This document shows, in pieces, positions 40,679-48,432 of a stretch of 64,000 nucleotides of DNA. The first letter of the stretch is position 1. Every line of letters begins with the position of its first letter. The notes under the pieces were generated by a model. That model did no database searches. It was not told the origin of the DNA and worked only from the letters and a program-made list of their open reading frames with translations. Source of the DNA: an uncultured Collinsella sp. (lineage in GTDB: Bacteria > Actinomycetota > Coriobacteriia > Coriobacteriales > Coriobacteriaceae); the NCBI GenBank assembly GCA_900762355.1, contig CAAFGE010000043.1:62001-126000 (forward strand), written 5' to 3'. Position numbers and translations under genes: made by a program.

Positions 40679-41464
40679 ATGGTCAACTTCACTATCCTGC
40701 AGGTCGTCCTTTTGACCCTGCTGGCCTTCATCAAGCACGTGGACTACTACGGCATCCCGATGATCTTCGTCAATTACGCCGTTTTCTGGGGCCTCATCAC
40801 CGGAGTCGTCATGGGCGACTGGAAGACCGGCCTTGTCATCGGCGGCACCATTCAGCTCATGCAGCTCGGCGTCGCGGGCTTCGGCGGCTCCTCCATTCCC
40901 GACTACGGCACGATGGCCATCATCGCCACCGCCTACGGCGTGACCCTGGGCTCCGACACGGGCCTCGCCATCGGCCTGCCGGTCGGCATGCTCGGCATCC
41001 AGCTCGACGTCGTCGCCAAGATCCTCAACGGCTTTGTCGTCGAGAAGTCCCAGAAGTTCTGCAACGAGGGTAAGTTCAATCAGATGAACGCCATCCTGTG
41101 GGTCTGCCCCGCGCTCTTCGGCCTGTGCGCCGCCCTGCCCGTCTTTGTCTCCGTGACGCTCGGCCAGCCCGCCGTCAACTGGCTCCTCGAGGTCATGCCC
41201 CAGTGGTTCCTCTCCGGCCTCACCCTCGCCGGCAAGATGCTCCCGGCCGTCGGTATCGCCATGCTGCTCCGCTACATGCCAACCGCCAAGTACTTCCAGT
41301 ACCTGCTCGCCGGCTTCTTCCTCTCGGCCTTCCTGAACGTGCCCATCATCGGCGCCGCCATCGTCGGCGTTGCCCTCGCGATTGCGTTCTACCAGCGTGC
41401 CGAGAGGGACACCGAGCTCGCCGCCCACGCTTCCGCAGACGCCTTCATCGGAGAGGATGAGTAA
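40679..41464 (+). CDS. PTS mannose/fructose/sorbose-family subunit IIC
   Basis: A 261-residue membrane subunit with multiple helices and the family's conserved stretch GGTIQLMQLGVAGFGGSSIP. IIC and IID together form the sugar channel. It begins nine bases after iiB and ends two bases before IID. Confidence 0.93.
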   Translation: MVNFTILQVVLLTLLAFIKHVDYYGIPMIFVNYAVFWGLITGVVMGDWKTGLVIGGTIQLMQLGVAGFGGSSIPDYGTMAIIATAYGVTLGSDTGLAIGLPVGMLGIQLDVVAKILNGFVVEKSQKFCNEGKFNQMNAILWVCPALFGLCAALPVFVSVTLGQPAVNWLLEVMPQWFLSGLTLAGKMLPAVGIAMLLRYMPTAKYFQYLLAGFFLSAFLNVPIIGAAIVGVALAIAFYQRAERDTELAAHASADAFIGEDE

Positions 41465-41466
41465 CC

Positions 41467-42300
41467 ATGGAAAACGAGAACATCACCGCCGTCGCTGAGG
41501 GCAAGCCCTCCGGCTACAAGGTCACCAAGAAGGACCTGCGCAACGCGAACTGGCGCTGGCTCATGAGCGTGTGCACCTTCAACTACCAGACCCAGCAGGG
41601 CGCCTCAGTCGCCTACGCCCTCTCGCCGGTCCTGAGGAAGATCTACACGAACGACGAGGACTATAAGCAAGCGCTCAACAACCACTTCCGCTACTACAAC
41701 ACCCAGCCTTGGCTCGCCGCCATCATCCTTGGCGCCTGCGTGGCCATGGAGGAGCGCGATGGCCTAGCGGCGGCGGACGCCGTCCAAGACCTGAAGATCG
41801 GCACCATGGGACCGCTCGCCGGCGTCGGCGACTCCCTGCTCATGACCATGATCCCGACCATCATGGGCTCCATCGCCGCCTACATGGCCATCGAGGGCAA
41901 CCCCGTGGGAGCCGGCATCTGGTTCGCGCTCATCCTGGCCATCTTCTGGGTCCGCATGCACGCCCTCGAGTTCGGCTACAAGCAGGGCGTGAAGCTCGTC
42001 ACCGACTTCAGCGAGAAGCTTCCCAACCTCACTGCCGCCGCCTCCGTGCTCGGCCTCACCGTGGTCGGCTGCCTCATCGCCTCGGTCGTCGGCGTCACCT
42101 GCCCGATTAGCTTCAGCTTCGGCGACGTCGCGATGGAGATTCAGCCGCTGCTCGACAAGATCCTGCCTGCCATGATCCCCGCCGCCATCACGGGAAGCGC
42201 GTATTACCTTCTTACCAAGAAGAACGCGAGCATGACGGCCCTCATCCTCGTGGTGATCGTCCTCGCGATGGTCGCCTCCGCCGCCGGCATCCTCGCCTAG
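41467..42300 (+). CDS. PTS mannose/fructose/sorbose-family subunit IID
   Basis: A 277-residue IID found only in the mannose PTS family. It contains the N-terminal TKKDLRNANWRWLM, the GTMGPLAGVGDSL loop and a hydrophobic C-terminus. It is a partner of IIC in the membrane channel. ATG 41467 lies two bases after the IIC stop. Confidence 0.93.
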   Translation: MENENITAVAEGKPSGYKVTKKDLRNANWRWLMSVCTFNYQTQQGASVAYALSPVLRKIYTNDEDYKQALNNHFRYYNTQPWLAAIILGACVAMEERDGLAAADAVQDLKIGTMGPLAGVGDSLLMTMIPTIMGSIAAYMAIEGNPVGAGIWFALILAIFWVRMHALEFGYKQGVKLVTDFSEKLPNLTAAASVLGLTVVGCLIASVVGVTCPISFSFGDVAMEIQPLLDKILPAMIPAAITGSAYYLLTKKNASMTALILVVIVLAMVASAAGILA

Positions 42301-42326
42301 CTTCGACCCAAGAGATTGGTGAATCA

Positions 42327-42725
42327 ATGAGAAAGATAGTTGTGGCGAGCCATTCCCTTCTCGCCCAGGGCTTCAAGGACACCCTCGAGTTCCTTACGGG
42401 TAAGGGCGACGCCGTCAACGCCGTGTGCGCCTACGTGAACGACAACGGCGAGGGGCTCGACGCGGCGGTCGAGGCGGCTCTTTCGGGCACTGACGAGGTC
42501 GTCGTCCTCACCGACGCGTACGGCGGCAGCGTGAACCAGCGCTTTTCCCGCTTCGCCTCCGACCGGATCCACGTGATCGCGGGTGTCAACCTCCCGCTCG
42601 CCATGACGGTCGCGCTCGCGCGCCCCGACGAGAAACTCGACTTCGACGCCCTCGTCAACGAGGCGCGCCAGCAGATCATCTACGTGAACGGTGCCAGTTC
42701 CGCCGAGTGCGACGACGACGAATAG
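42327..42725 (+). CDS. PTS mannose/fructose/sorbose-family subunit IIA
   Basis: A 132-residue IIA. His9 in VVASHSLLAQGF is the phosphorylation site (family ASHG; here SHS). It takes phosphate from HPr and gives it to IIB. With IIB, IIC and IID it completes the transporter. The IIA is free-standing rather than fused to IIB. Confidence 0.9.
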   Translation: MRKIVVASHSLLAQGFKDTLEFLTGKGDAVNAVCAYVNDNGEGLDAAVEAALSGTDEVVVLTDAYGGSVNQRFSRFASDRIHVIAGVNLPLAMTVALARPDEKLDFDALVNEARQQIIYVNGASSAECDDDE

Positions 42726-42737
42726 AGGAGGTCGACG

Positions 42738-43862
42738 ATGAGAGAGTTCCTTAAGGACGTGTGGATGCACGGCGGTGAGGAAAGCCGCGCCATCACCCCC
42801 GAGAACATCACGGGCGAGAAGGGCCGCGCCGCCATGTCGGCCAGCCACCTCGGCGTCGGCCGCAAGGGCTCGTGCTGCGTGCCCCTTGAGTCCGGCGAGA
42901 CCATCACGCTCGCGGACATCGAGGGCCCCGGCATCATCCGCCACATCTGGATGACCGTCCCCGACAAGACCGCCGCCGGCAGCTTCGTCATGCGTGACCT
43001 CGTGCTGCGCTTCTACTGGGACGACGAGGAGACCCCCTCGGTCGAGTGCCCTGTCGGCGACTTCTTCTGCAACGGCTTCGGTGAGCGCGCCATCGTCAAC
43101 TCGATGCCCATCTGCGTGAACCCGACGGGCGGCATGAACTGCTACTTCGAGATGCCCTTCAGGAAGCACGCCAAGGTCACGCTTACGAGCGAGCACCCCG
43201 GGTTCATTAAGTACATCTTTTACACGTTCAACTACGCGCTCACCGACGTGCCGGACGACGCCATGTACTTCCACGCCCGCTTTAACCGCGAGCGCAGCAC
43301 CCGCAGGGGCGTCGACTACACCGTGCTCGACGGCGTGCGCGGCAAGGGCTACTACGTCGGCACCTACATGGCCCTGTGCGCCCTGGAGCGCTATTGGTGG
43401 GGCGAGGGCGAGATGAAGTTCTTCCTCGACGGCGACGAGGAGTTCCCCACGGTCACCTCGACGGGAGCCGAGGACTACTTCGGCGGTGCCTGGGCCTTCC
43501 TCGACAGGCCGCCCCACGCGCTGCCCGAGGCGCAGTGCTTCAACACGCTGTTCGCCGGCTACCCGTACCGCTCGACGCGCGACGCCACGCGCGACCGCTT
43601 CAGCGCGGGCAAGCCGAACCCGAATCCGATGCTCGCGACTAACGACGACGCGCTGCCCAGGCACGGCCTCTACAGGTGGCACCTTCCCGACCCGATCTCG
43701 TTCAAGGAGGACCTGCGCGTGACGTTCCAGGACCTCGGCAACGACGACATCAAGCTCTACGAGCGCGAGGACGACATCTCCACCGTCGCCTACTGGTACC
43801 AAAGCGAGCCGCACGCCGTGCTCGCCCCGTTTGCCGCAAGGCAGGACCGCGTGCCCAGGTAG
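42738..43862 (+). CDS. GH172 (DUF2961) glycoside hydrolase
   Basis: A 374-residue protein of the DUF2961 family, now glycoside hydrolase family 172. Characterised members cleave or rearrange alpha-fructofuranosides (difructose dianhydride I enzyme of Bifidobacterium dentium) or D-arabinofuranosides. Conserved acid-containing motifs are GEGEMKFF (about 222-229) and STGAEDYFGGAW (241-252); the two catalytic Glu are expected here. No signal peptide is present, so it acts in the cytoplasm, after PTS uptake. It lies 12 bases after IIA. With a fructokinase next, a fructoside substrate, perhaps phosphorylated, is the best guess. Confidence 0.88.
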   Translation: MREFLKDVWMHGGEESRAITPENITGEKGRAAMSASHLGVGRKGSCCVPLESGETITLADIEGPGIIRHIWMTVPDKTAAGSFVMRDLVLRFYWDDEETPSVECPVGDFFCNGFGERAIVNSMPICVNPTGGMNCYFEMPFRKHAKVTLTSEHPGFIKYIFYTFNYALTDVPDDAMYFHARFNRERSTRRGVDYTVLDGVRGKGYYVGTYMALCALERYWWGEGEMKFFLDGDEEFPTVTSTGAEDYFGGAWAFLDRPPHALPEAQCFNTLFAGYPYRSTRDATRDRFSAGKPNPNPMLATNDDALPRHGLYRWHLPDPISFKEDLRVTFQDLGNDDIKLYEREDDISTVAYWYQSEPHAVLAPFAARQDRVPR

Positions 43863-43888
43863 GGTCGCCTCGAAACAAGCCAACGTTA

Positions 43889-43927
43889 TGGGCGCCCGCG
43901 GTTGACCATGACTGCGGGCGTCCCTTT
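43889..43927 (+). other. Hairpin between the GH172 and fructokinase genes
   Basis: GGGCGCCCGC pairs with GCGGGCGTCCC (one bulge), then TTTG. A partial terminator that would lower fructokinase expression is possible. Confidence 0.5.
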
Positions 43928-43941
43928 GTAAGGAGGATCAC

Positions 43942-44826
43942 ATGAGCGAAAAGCAAATGAGGCTCGGCGCCCTCGAAGCCGGCGGGACCAAGATGGTCTG
44001 TGCCGTGGTGTCCGGCGACGGCGAGGTCCTCGACCGTATGGAGACCCCGACGCTTACGCCCGCCAAGACCGTCCCGCAGATGATCGAGTGGTTCACCGCC
44101 CGCGATGTGGACGCGTTGGGCATCGGCGCCTTCGGCCCGACCTGCGTCGACCCCAACGACGAGCGCTACGGCTCCATCCTCCAGACGCCCAAGCTCGCGT
44201 GGCGAGGCCATGGTCTTCGCGCCGCGTTCGCCGACGCCCTCGGGATTCCGGTGGCCTACGACACGGACGTGAACGTTGCCTGCCTCGGCGAAGTGGTCTT
44301 CGGCTGCTGCAAGGGGCTCGAGGACGCCGTCTACGTGACCATCGGCACCGGCGTGGGCGCGGGCGTCATGTGCGCGGGCAGACTCCTTCACGGCATGCTG
44401 CACCCCGAGGCCGGTCACATGCTGGTAAGGACCCGTCCCACCGAGGAGGGACGCTGCGTCTGCCCGAGCCACGCGAGCTGTCTCGAGGGGCTCGCCTCCG
44501 GCCCCGCCATCGCCGCGCGCTGGGGAAAGCCCGCGGCCGAGCTCGCGGACAACGATGAGGTGTGGGCGCTCGAGGGGGATTATCTGGGGCAGATGTGCGC
44601 GAACCTCGTGCTCATGTACTCGCCTCGCCGCATCGTCCTCGGCGGCGGCGTGATGCACCAGGAGCAGCTCTACGGCATCGTCCGCAAGAAGACCCTCGAA
44701 TATCTGGGTGGCTACATCCAGACCGCCGAGCTTAAGGACATGGAGAGCTACATCTGCGCCCCGGGCTGCGGCGGCGACCAAGGAATCCTCGGCGCGGCCG
44801 AGCTGGCAAGAAGGGCGCTCGCGTAA
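43942..44826 (+). CDS. ROK-family fructokinase
   Basis: A 294-residue sugar kinase. The ATP loop LEAGGTKMVCAVV is near the N-terminus and the ROK core GIGAFGPTCVDP follows. The zinc motif runs from GHM through CVCPSHASCLEGLASGPA, a form characteristic of bacterial ROK fructokinases. It would phosphorylate free fructose to fructose-6-phosphate. ATG 43942 lies behind AAGGAGGA. Its place after the PTS and GH172 genes fits clean-up of the fructose released by hydrolysis. Confidence 0.9.
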   Translation: MSEKQMRLGALEAGGTKMVCAVVSGDGEVLDRMETPTLTPAKTVPQMIEWFTARDVDALGIGAFGPTCVDPNDERYGSILQTPKLAWRGHGLRAAFADALGIPVAYDTDVNVACLGEVVFGCCKGLEDAVYVTIGTGVGAGVMCAGRLLHGMLHPEAGHMLVRTRPTEEGRCVCPSHASCLEGLASGPAIAARWGKPAAELADNDEVWALEGDYLGQMCANLVLMYSPRRIVLGGGVMHQEQLYGIVRKKTLEYLGGYIQTAELKDMESYICAPGCGGDQGILGAAELARRALA

Positions 44827-44858
44827 CTTGCGCTCTCTCCGCCATACAACGCGTTAAG

Positions 44859-44908
44859 AAAAGACGAGCGCTTCTTGCCAATTGAGCGGCAAGAAGTGCT
44901 CGTCTTTT
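44859..44908. terminator. Bidirectional terminator after the fructokinase gene
   Basis: AAAAGACGAGC-CTTCTTGCC pairs with GGCAAGAAG-GCTCGTCTTTT, giving T-runs on both strands. It separates the plus-strand fructoside operon from the minus-strand degV remnant. Confidence 0.9.
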
Positions 44909-44942
44909 GCATTTGTTTTTGGGGCAGGACGCCCCGCCTCCA

Positions 44943-45185
44943 CTAGAGTCCCTGGACCGCCACACCCACGAGGTTTGGACCGGTGTGGACAAGAAGCGCG
45001 GGGCTGATGTCGGAGCGGACGACATCCACCGCATTGGCCACGCGCTCGCACAGGGCCTGCTCCATGCGGTCGTAGAGGTCGGCGTGGGCCGAGGTGCGGC
45101 TCGCGGCAAAGCGCACCTCGGGGTGCTTCTCGACGATGGCGGCGATGAGCTTGGCCTCGGTGCGATGCGGTACTTGCACAGCCAT
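44943..45185 (-). pseudogene. DegV-family protein, C-terminal remnant
   Basis: An 80-codon frame ending ISPALLVHTGPNLVGVAVQGL, which resembles the DegV C-terminus (...SPVIGxHTGPG...). DegV proteins bind fatty acids for FakA/FakB-type kinases. The N-terminal 200 residues and any credible ribosome-binding site are missing. Confidence 0.5.
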
Positions 45186-45228
45186 TTCGTGTGCGCGAGG
45201 CTGTTGGCTTTCTGGGCCACAGCAATCA

Positions 45229-45282
45229 CCTTCCCCCTAGTATGATGACCTGAACAATCCTCATGCTAGGGGGAAGGTTTTT
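45229..45282 (+). terminator. Long inverted repeat/terminator
   Basis: CCTTCCCCCTAG (45229-45240) pairs with CTAGGGGGAAGG (45266-45277), extended by TATGA/TCATG, then five T. No gene directly upstream on the plus strand explains it. The bases 45283-45471 hold small GC hairpins (CCACCCGC/GCGGGTGG, GTGCCGCGCGGCAC) and no gene. Confidence 0.7.
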
Positions 45283-45471
45283 GTCGCGTAGCGGAAATTG
45301 GCCTCCACCCGCTGAGCGGGTGGCTTTCTATGCCGCGCGTGCCGCGCGGCACGGACTAAAGTCCATGAATAAAAACGAGGAAGGCCACGTCCGGCCTCCC
45401 TCGCAAAGGGTCTCTGATTACTTCCACTCATTGGGGACAGACTTAAATGAGTGCTCTTGAAATGCCGGCGC

Positions 45472-45601
45472 CTGGGGACGTTCTTTTTCTGTCTGCAGTT
45501 TGGAACGTTCCTTTTCTGTCGGCAGTTTGGGACGGTCCTTAGAGCTGCAGCGCGCCATGAGCGACGAGGCGAAGCGGATCATCCTGTCTTTTGAGTTCTA
45601 A
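45472..45601 (+). pseudogene. Tandem-repeat block and short coding remnant
   Basis: Three imperfect tandem units read GGGGACGTTCTTTTTCTGTC, then GGAACGTTCCTTTTCTGTCG, then GGGACGGTCCTT, separated by GCAGTTTGG. They run into an open frame ELQRAMSDEAKRIILSFEF with a stop at 45601. Repeat plus orphan C-terminus suggests a decayed mobile gene, perhaps a REP-associated transposase; I cannot confirm the family. Confidence 0.35.
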
Positions 45602-45640
45602 GCATAAGCCCCTGTCTCTGAGCAATGACCGGTTCGCATT

Positions 45641-45743
45641 TGTGCGCATTTGCGTGCGTGGGATTGCGTGAATATGCGTATAGATGCGCCGTTTACGGGA
45701 TAAAAATGACCGTTTAGCGGTGAGATACGCAAAAACGCGCACA
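45641..45743 (+). promoter_or_regulatory. Repeated sites upstream of the oxidoreductase/DeoR operon
   Basis: TGTGCGCATTTGCGT (45641-45655) and, inverted, ACGCAAAAACGCGCACA (45727-45743). Between them TTGCGTG-like copies recur (GGATTGCGTG, ATATGCGTAT). Such arrays fit operators for the DeoR-type regulator encoded downstream. Confidence 0.45.
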
Positions 45744-45811
45744 GAAGCGTGTGTTTGTGCGAATATAGAGCTGTCAGAAAGCAAGGCGTTCTATGACACA
45801 GGAGGCACATA

Positions 45812-46891
45812 ATGGCAGATTCCAAGCAGGCTCCGCTCGACGCCGCGGCAGCCGCCAAAGCAGCGTTCGCTTCGGTCCAGGACAAGCCGTTCCCCGACGA
45901 TATTTTTACGGCTCCCGAGCTCCATTGGGCCGTCATCGGTTGCGGCGTTATCGCCAACCAGATGGCTCAGTCCCTTGCTCTTGCCGGTCGCAAGCTTGCG
46001 GGCGTCGCCAACCGTACGCCGTCCAAGGCTCAGGCTTTTGCCGAGCAGTATGGCATCGAGAAGGTCTATGAATCGGTTGAGGACCTCTACGCCGATCCGG
46101 GCATCGACGCCGTCTATATCACCACGCCGCACAACACGCATATCACCTATCTGCGTGACGCGCTGGCCGCCGGCAAGCACGTGCTCTGCGAGAAAGCCAT
46201 TACCCTCAATTCCGCTGAGCTCGACGAGGCGCGTGCCATCGCCGACGAGCACAACGTCGTCCTCATGGACGCCACCACGGTGCTTCATATGCCCTTGTAT
46301 CAAGAGCTGCGCCGTCGCATGGATGCCGGTGAGTTCGGCCGCATGAACCTCGCCCAGCTCAACTTTGGTAGCTACAAGGAGTACGGCGATCTGACCAATC
46401 GCTTCTACAACCGCAACCTTGCTGGCGGTGCCATGCTCGACATTGGCGTGTATGCCCTGTCCGTCATGCGTCTCTTTATGGCAAGCCAGCCCATTGAGGT
46501 CGTTTCGTTGGGCAACACCTGTGAGACCGGTGTTGACGTTGCGGGCGGCATCGTCTGCCGTAATGCCGAGCAGCAGCTGGGTGTTGTGAGCCTCACGCTC
46601 CACTCCAAGCAACCCAAGCGCTCGATTATTAGCTTCGATAAGTGCTATATCGAGGTCAACGAGTATCCGCGCGCCGATCACGCGACCATCGTGTGGACTG
46701 CGGACGGCCACCGCGAGGAGGTCCACGCCGGCACCGAGGCTTACGCCCTGTGTTATGAGATGGCCGATCTTGAGAAGGCCGTTGCCGGCGACGACTCCAA
46801 GCGCGAGCTTCTGGATTATGCTTCTGATGTTATGGAGCTTATGACCAAGCTTCGCGCCGATTGGGGAGTCGTGTACCCCGAGGAGGAGTAA
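45812..46891 (+). CDS. Gfo/Idh/MocA-family oxidoreductase
   Basis: A 359-residue NAD(P)-dependent sugar or polyol dehydrogenase. The Rossmann motif AVIGCGVIANQMAQ begins near residue 40, after an Ala-rich N-terminal extension. The family EKP motif appears as CEKAITL, with Ala for Pro. GGGAMLDIGVYALS-like sequence (GGAMLDIGVYALS) marks the C-terminal sheet. ATG 45812 follows AGGAGG. It is paired with a DeoR regulator three bases downstream, so carbohydrate use is likely; the substrate is unknown. Confidence 0.88.
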   Translation: MADSKQAPLDAAAAAKAAFASVQDKPFPDDIFTAPELHWAVIGCGVIANQMAQSLALAGRKLAGVANRTPSKAQAFAEQYGIEKVYESVEDLYADPGIDAVYITTPHNTHITYLRDALAAGKHVLCEKAITLNSAELDEARAIADEHNVVLMDATTVLHMPLYQELRRRMDAGEFGRMNLAQLNFGSYKEYGDLTNRFYNRNLAGGAMLDIGVYALSVMRLFMASQPIEVVSLGNTCETGVDVAGGIVCRNAEQQLGVVSLTLHSKQPKRSIISFDKCYIEVNEYPRADHATIVWTADGHREEVHAGTEAYALCYEMADLEKAVAGDDSKRELLDYASDVMELMTKLRADWGVVYPEEE

Positions 46892-46894
46892 GCG

Positions 46895-47641
46895 ATGCTT
46901 GCGGAAGATAGGCTCAACGCAATCGTGTCGATGGTGCAGCAGACGGGCTCGGTTACCGTACCGGAGCTTGCTGAGGCCCTGGGCGTGACGGCGTCTACCA
47001 TTCGGCGCGACCTGCAGACGCTCAATCGCGCACACCGTATCGCCAAGGTGCACGGTGGGGCGACGAGCCTTGAGCGCGCGCACGTGACGCGCGACCTAAC
47101 GCTTAATGAGCGCAGCGATCTCCATAACGACGACAAGGAACGTATCTGCGCCCGTGCGGCGGCGCTGGTGGAGCCCGAGAGCTTTGTGTACATCGACTCG
47201 GGCTCGACGACGCTCAGGCTCATCGAGCATCTTCCACACCTTGAAGGTGTCACCTATGTGACTGATTCCGTGCTCCATGCTCAGCATCTCGCTTTGCGCG
47301 GCATGCGTACCGTGGTGCTGGGCGGCGAGCTCAAACCCGAGACCGAGGCGCTCGTTGGCCCCGATGCCTTGGCAACCTTAGACCGTTACAACTTCAACTG
47401 CGGCTTTTGGGGCTCTAACGGCATTGCCGCCGAGCAGGGCTTCACGGCGCCCGATATCGAGGAGGCGCAAGTAAAGCGTATCTCGATGCGCCATACGGCC
47501 AAGCGCTTCGTAATCTCGGACGCCAGTAAATTTGGCATGGTGGCGCCCGTCAAGTTCGCGGACTTCCGCGATGCAACGATTATTGCCGCAGGCGAGGTCC
47601 CCGCCAAGTACCGGGCAATGGACAACGTCATCACGGTCTAA
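46895..47641 (+). CDS. DeoR-family transcriptional regulator
   Basis: A 248-residue sugar-phosphate-responsive repressor. The N-terminal helix-turn-helix is TVPELAEALGVTASTIRRDL (about residues 19-38) with KVHGGATSL after it. The C-terminal isomerase-like sensor domain contains YIDSGSTTLRLIEHL and ISDASKFG. ATG 46895 lies behind GAGGAGGAG inside the end of the oxidoreductase gene. It probably controls its own operon through the sites at 45641-45743. Confidence 0.92.
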   Translation: MLAEDRLNAIVSMVQQTGSVTVPELAEALGVTASTIRRDLQTLNRAHRIAKVHGGATSLERAHVTRDLTLNERSDLHNDDKERICARAAALVEPESFVYIDSGSTTLRLIEHLPHLEGVTYVTDSVLHAQHLALRGMRTVVLGGELKPETEALVGPDALATLDRYNFNCGFWGSNGIAAEQGFTAPDIEEAQVKRISMRHTAKRFVISDASKFGMVAPVKFADFRDATIIAAGEVPAKYRAMDNVITV

Positions 47642-47661
47642 CAGCAAGGGACGGGCTAAGG

Positions 47662-47704
47662 CCAAAACCACCGCGAAGGGGCAGGAACCTTTGTGGTGGT
47701 TTTG
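47662..47704 (+). terminator. Terminator after the DeoR gene
   Basis: AAAACCACC (47664-47672) pairs with GGTGGTTTT (47695-47703), with an inner AAGG/CCTT. Confidence 0.75.
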
Positions 47705-47717
47705 ACGTTTGTCCAGA

Positions 47718-47760
47718 TAAAACCTGCCAAAATAAACCTGTCCCTTTTTGGCAGGTTTTA
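47718..47760 (+). repeat. Dispersed 38-43-nt repeat, copy 3
   Basis: AAAACCTGCCAAAATAAACC followed by TGTCCCTTTTTGGCAGGTTT. The most complete of three copies; ends AAAACCTGCC/GGCAGGTTTT are perfectly complementary. It touches the stop of the minus-strand pseudouridine synthase gene and may serve as its terminator. Confidence 0.75.
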
Positions 47761-48417
47761 GGGCTCCCAGGGGCAGGGGGCTTCGATGTGGATGTGCTCG
47801 CCGGTTACGGGATGCGTAAAGGACACGCTGTGGGCGTGGAGCATGAGGCCACAAGGACGCGGCGTCCCGTACAGGTCGTCGCCCACCAGGGGATGGCGCT
47901 CGCTCGCCAGGTGCACGCGAATCTGGTGTTTGCGGCCGGTGAGCAGCTCGACATCGATATACGAGCGCGTGGGCAGGCCGCGGCGGCTCTTAAGACGCTT
48001 GAGCACCTTCACGCGCGTTTGAGACGGCTTGCCGCTGGCGCCGACGCGCATCTTTCGGCTGTCGTGACGGTCGCGGGCGATGGGCTTGTCGATGAGCTTT
48101 TCGTTCCAGTCGATCTTGCCCTCGGCGAGCGCCAGGTAGTGCTTTTCGAACGCGTGGTCGATGATCATCTGGTCAAAGGCGGGCTGCGTCTGCTTGTCGA
48201 GTGAGAACAGCACCACGCCGGTGGTGTCACGGTCCAGGCGATTGAGCGGCTGCATGTCGGTCGCGGCAAAGCCGTCGCCCATCGCCAGCAGCAGGTCGCT
48301 GGCGTAGTCGGTAAGTGTGCGCTCGCCGGTGCCGTCACCGTGGACGATCATGCCGGCGGGCTTGTCGATGGCCATGAGCCAGGCGTCGCAGTAGAGGACT
48401 TGAGGTTCTTCGTTCAC
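47758..48417 (-). CDS. RluA-family pseudouridine synthase
   Basis: A 219-residue RNA pseudouridine synthase. The catalytic Asp is in LNRLDRDTTGVVLF, and GRKHQIRVHLA is the second family signature. It has no S4 domain, so it resembles the short RluA/RluC/TruC-type enzymes; whether it acts on 23S rRNA or tRNA is open. The start is GTG 48417, behind GAAAGG. It follows the U32 gene by 15 bases on the same strand. Confidence 0.9.
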   Translation of the reverse strand: MNEEPQVLYCDAWLMAIDKPAGMIVHGDGTGERTLTDYASDLLLAMGDGFAATDMQPLNRLDRDTTGVVLFSLDKQTQPAFDQMIIDHAFEKHYLALAEGKIDWNEKLIDKPIARDRHDSRKMRVGASGKPSQTRVKVLKRLKSRRGLPTRSYIDVELLTGRKHQIRVHLASERHPLVGDDLYGTPRPCGLMLHAHSVSFTHPVTGEHIHIEAPCPWEP

Positions 48418-48432
48418 GTGTAAGCCTTTCGG

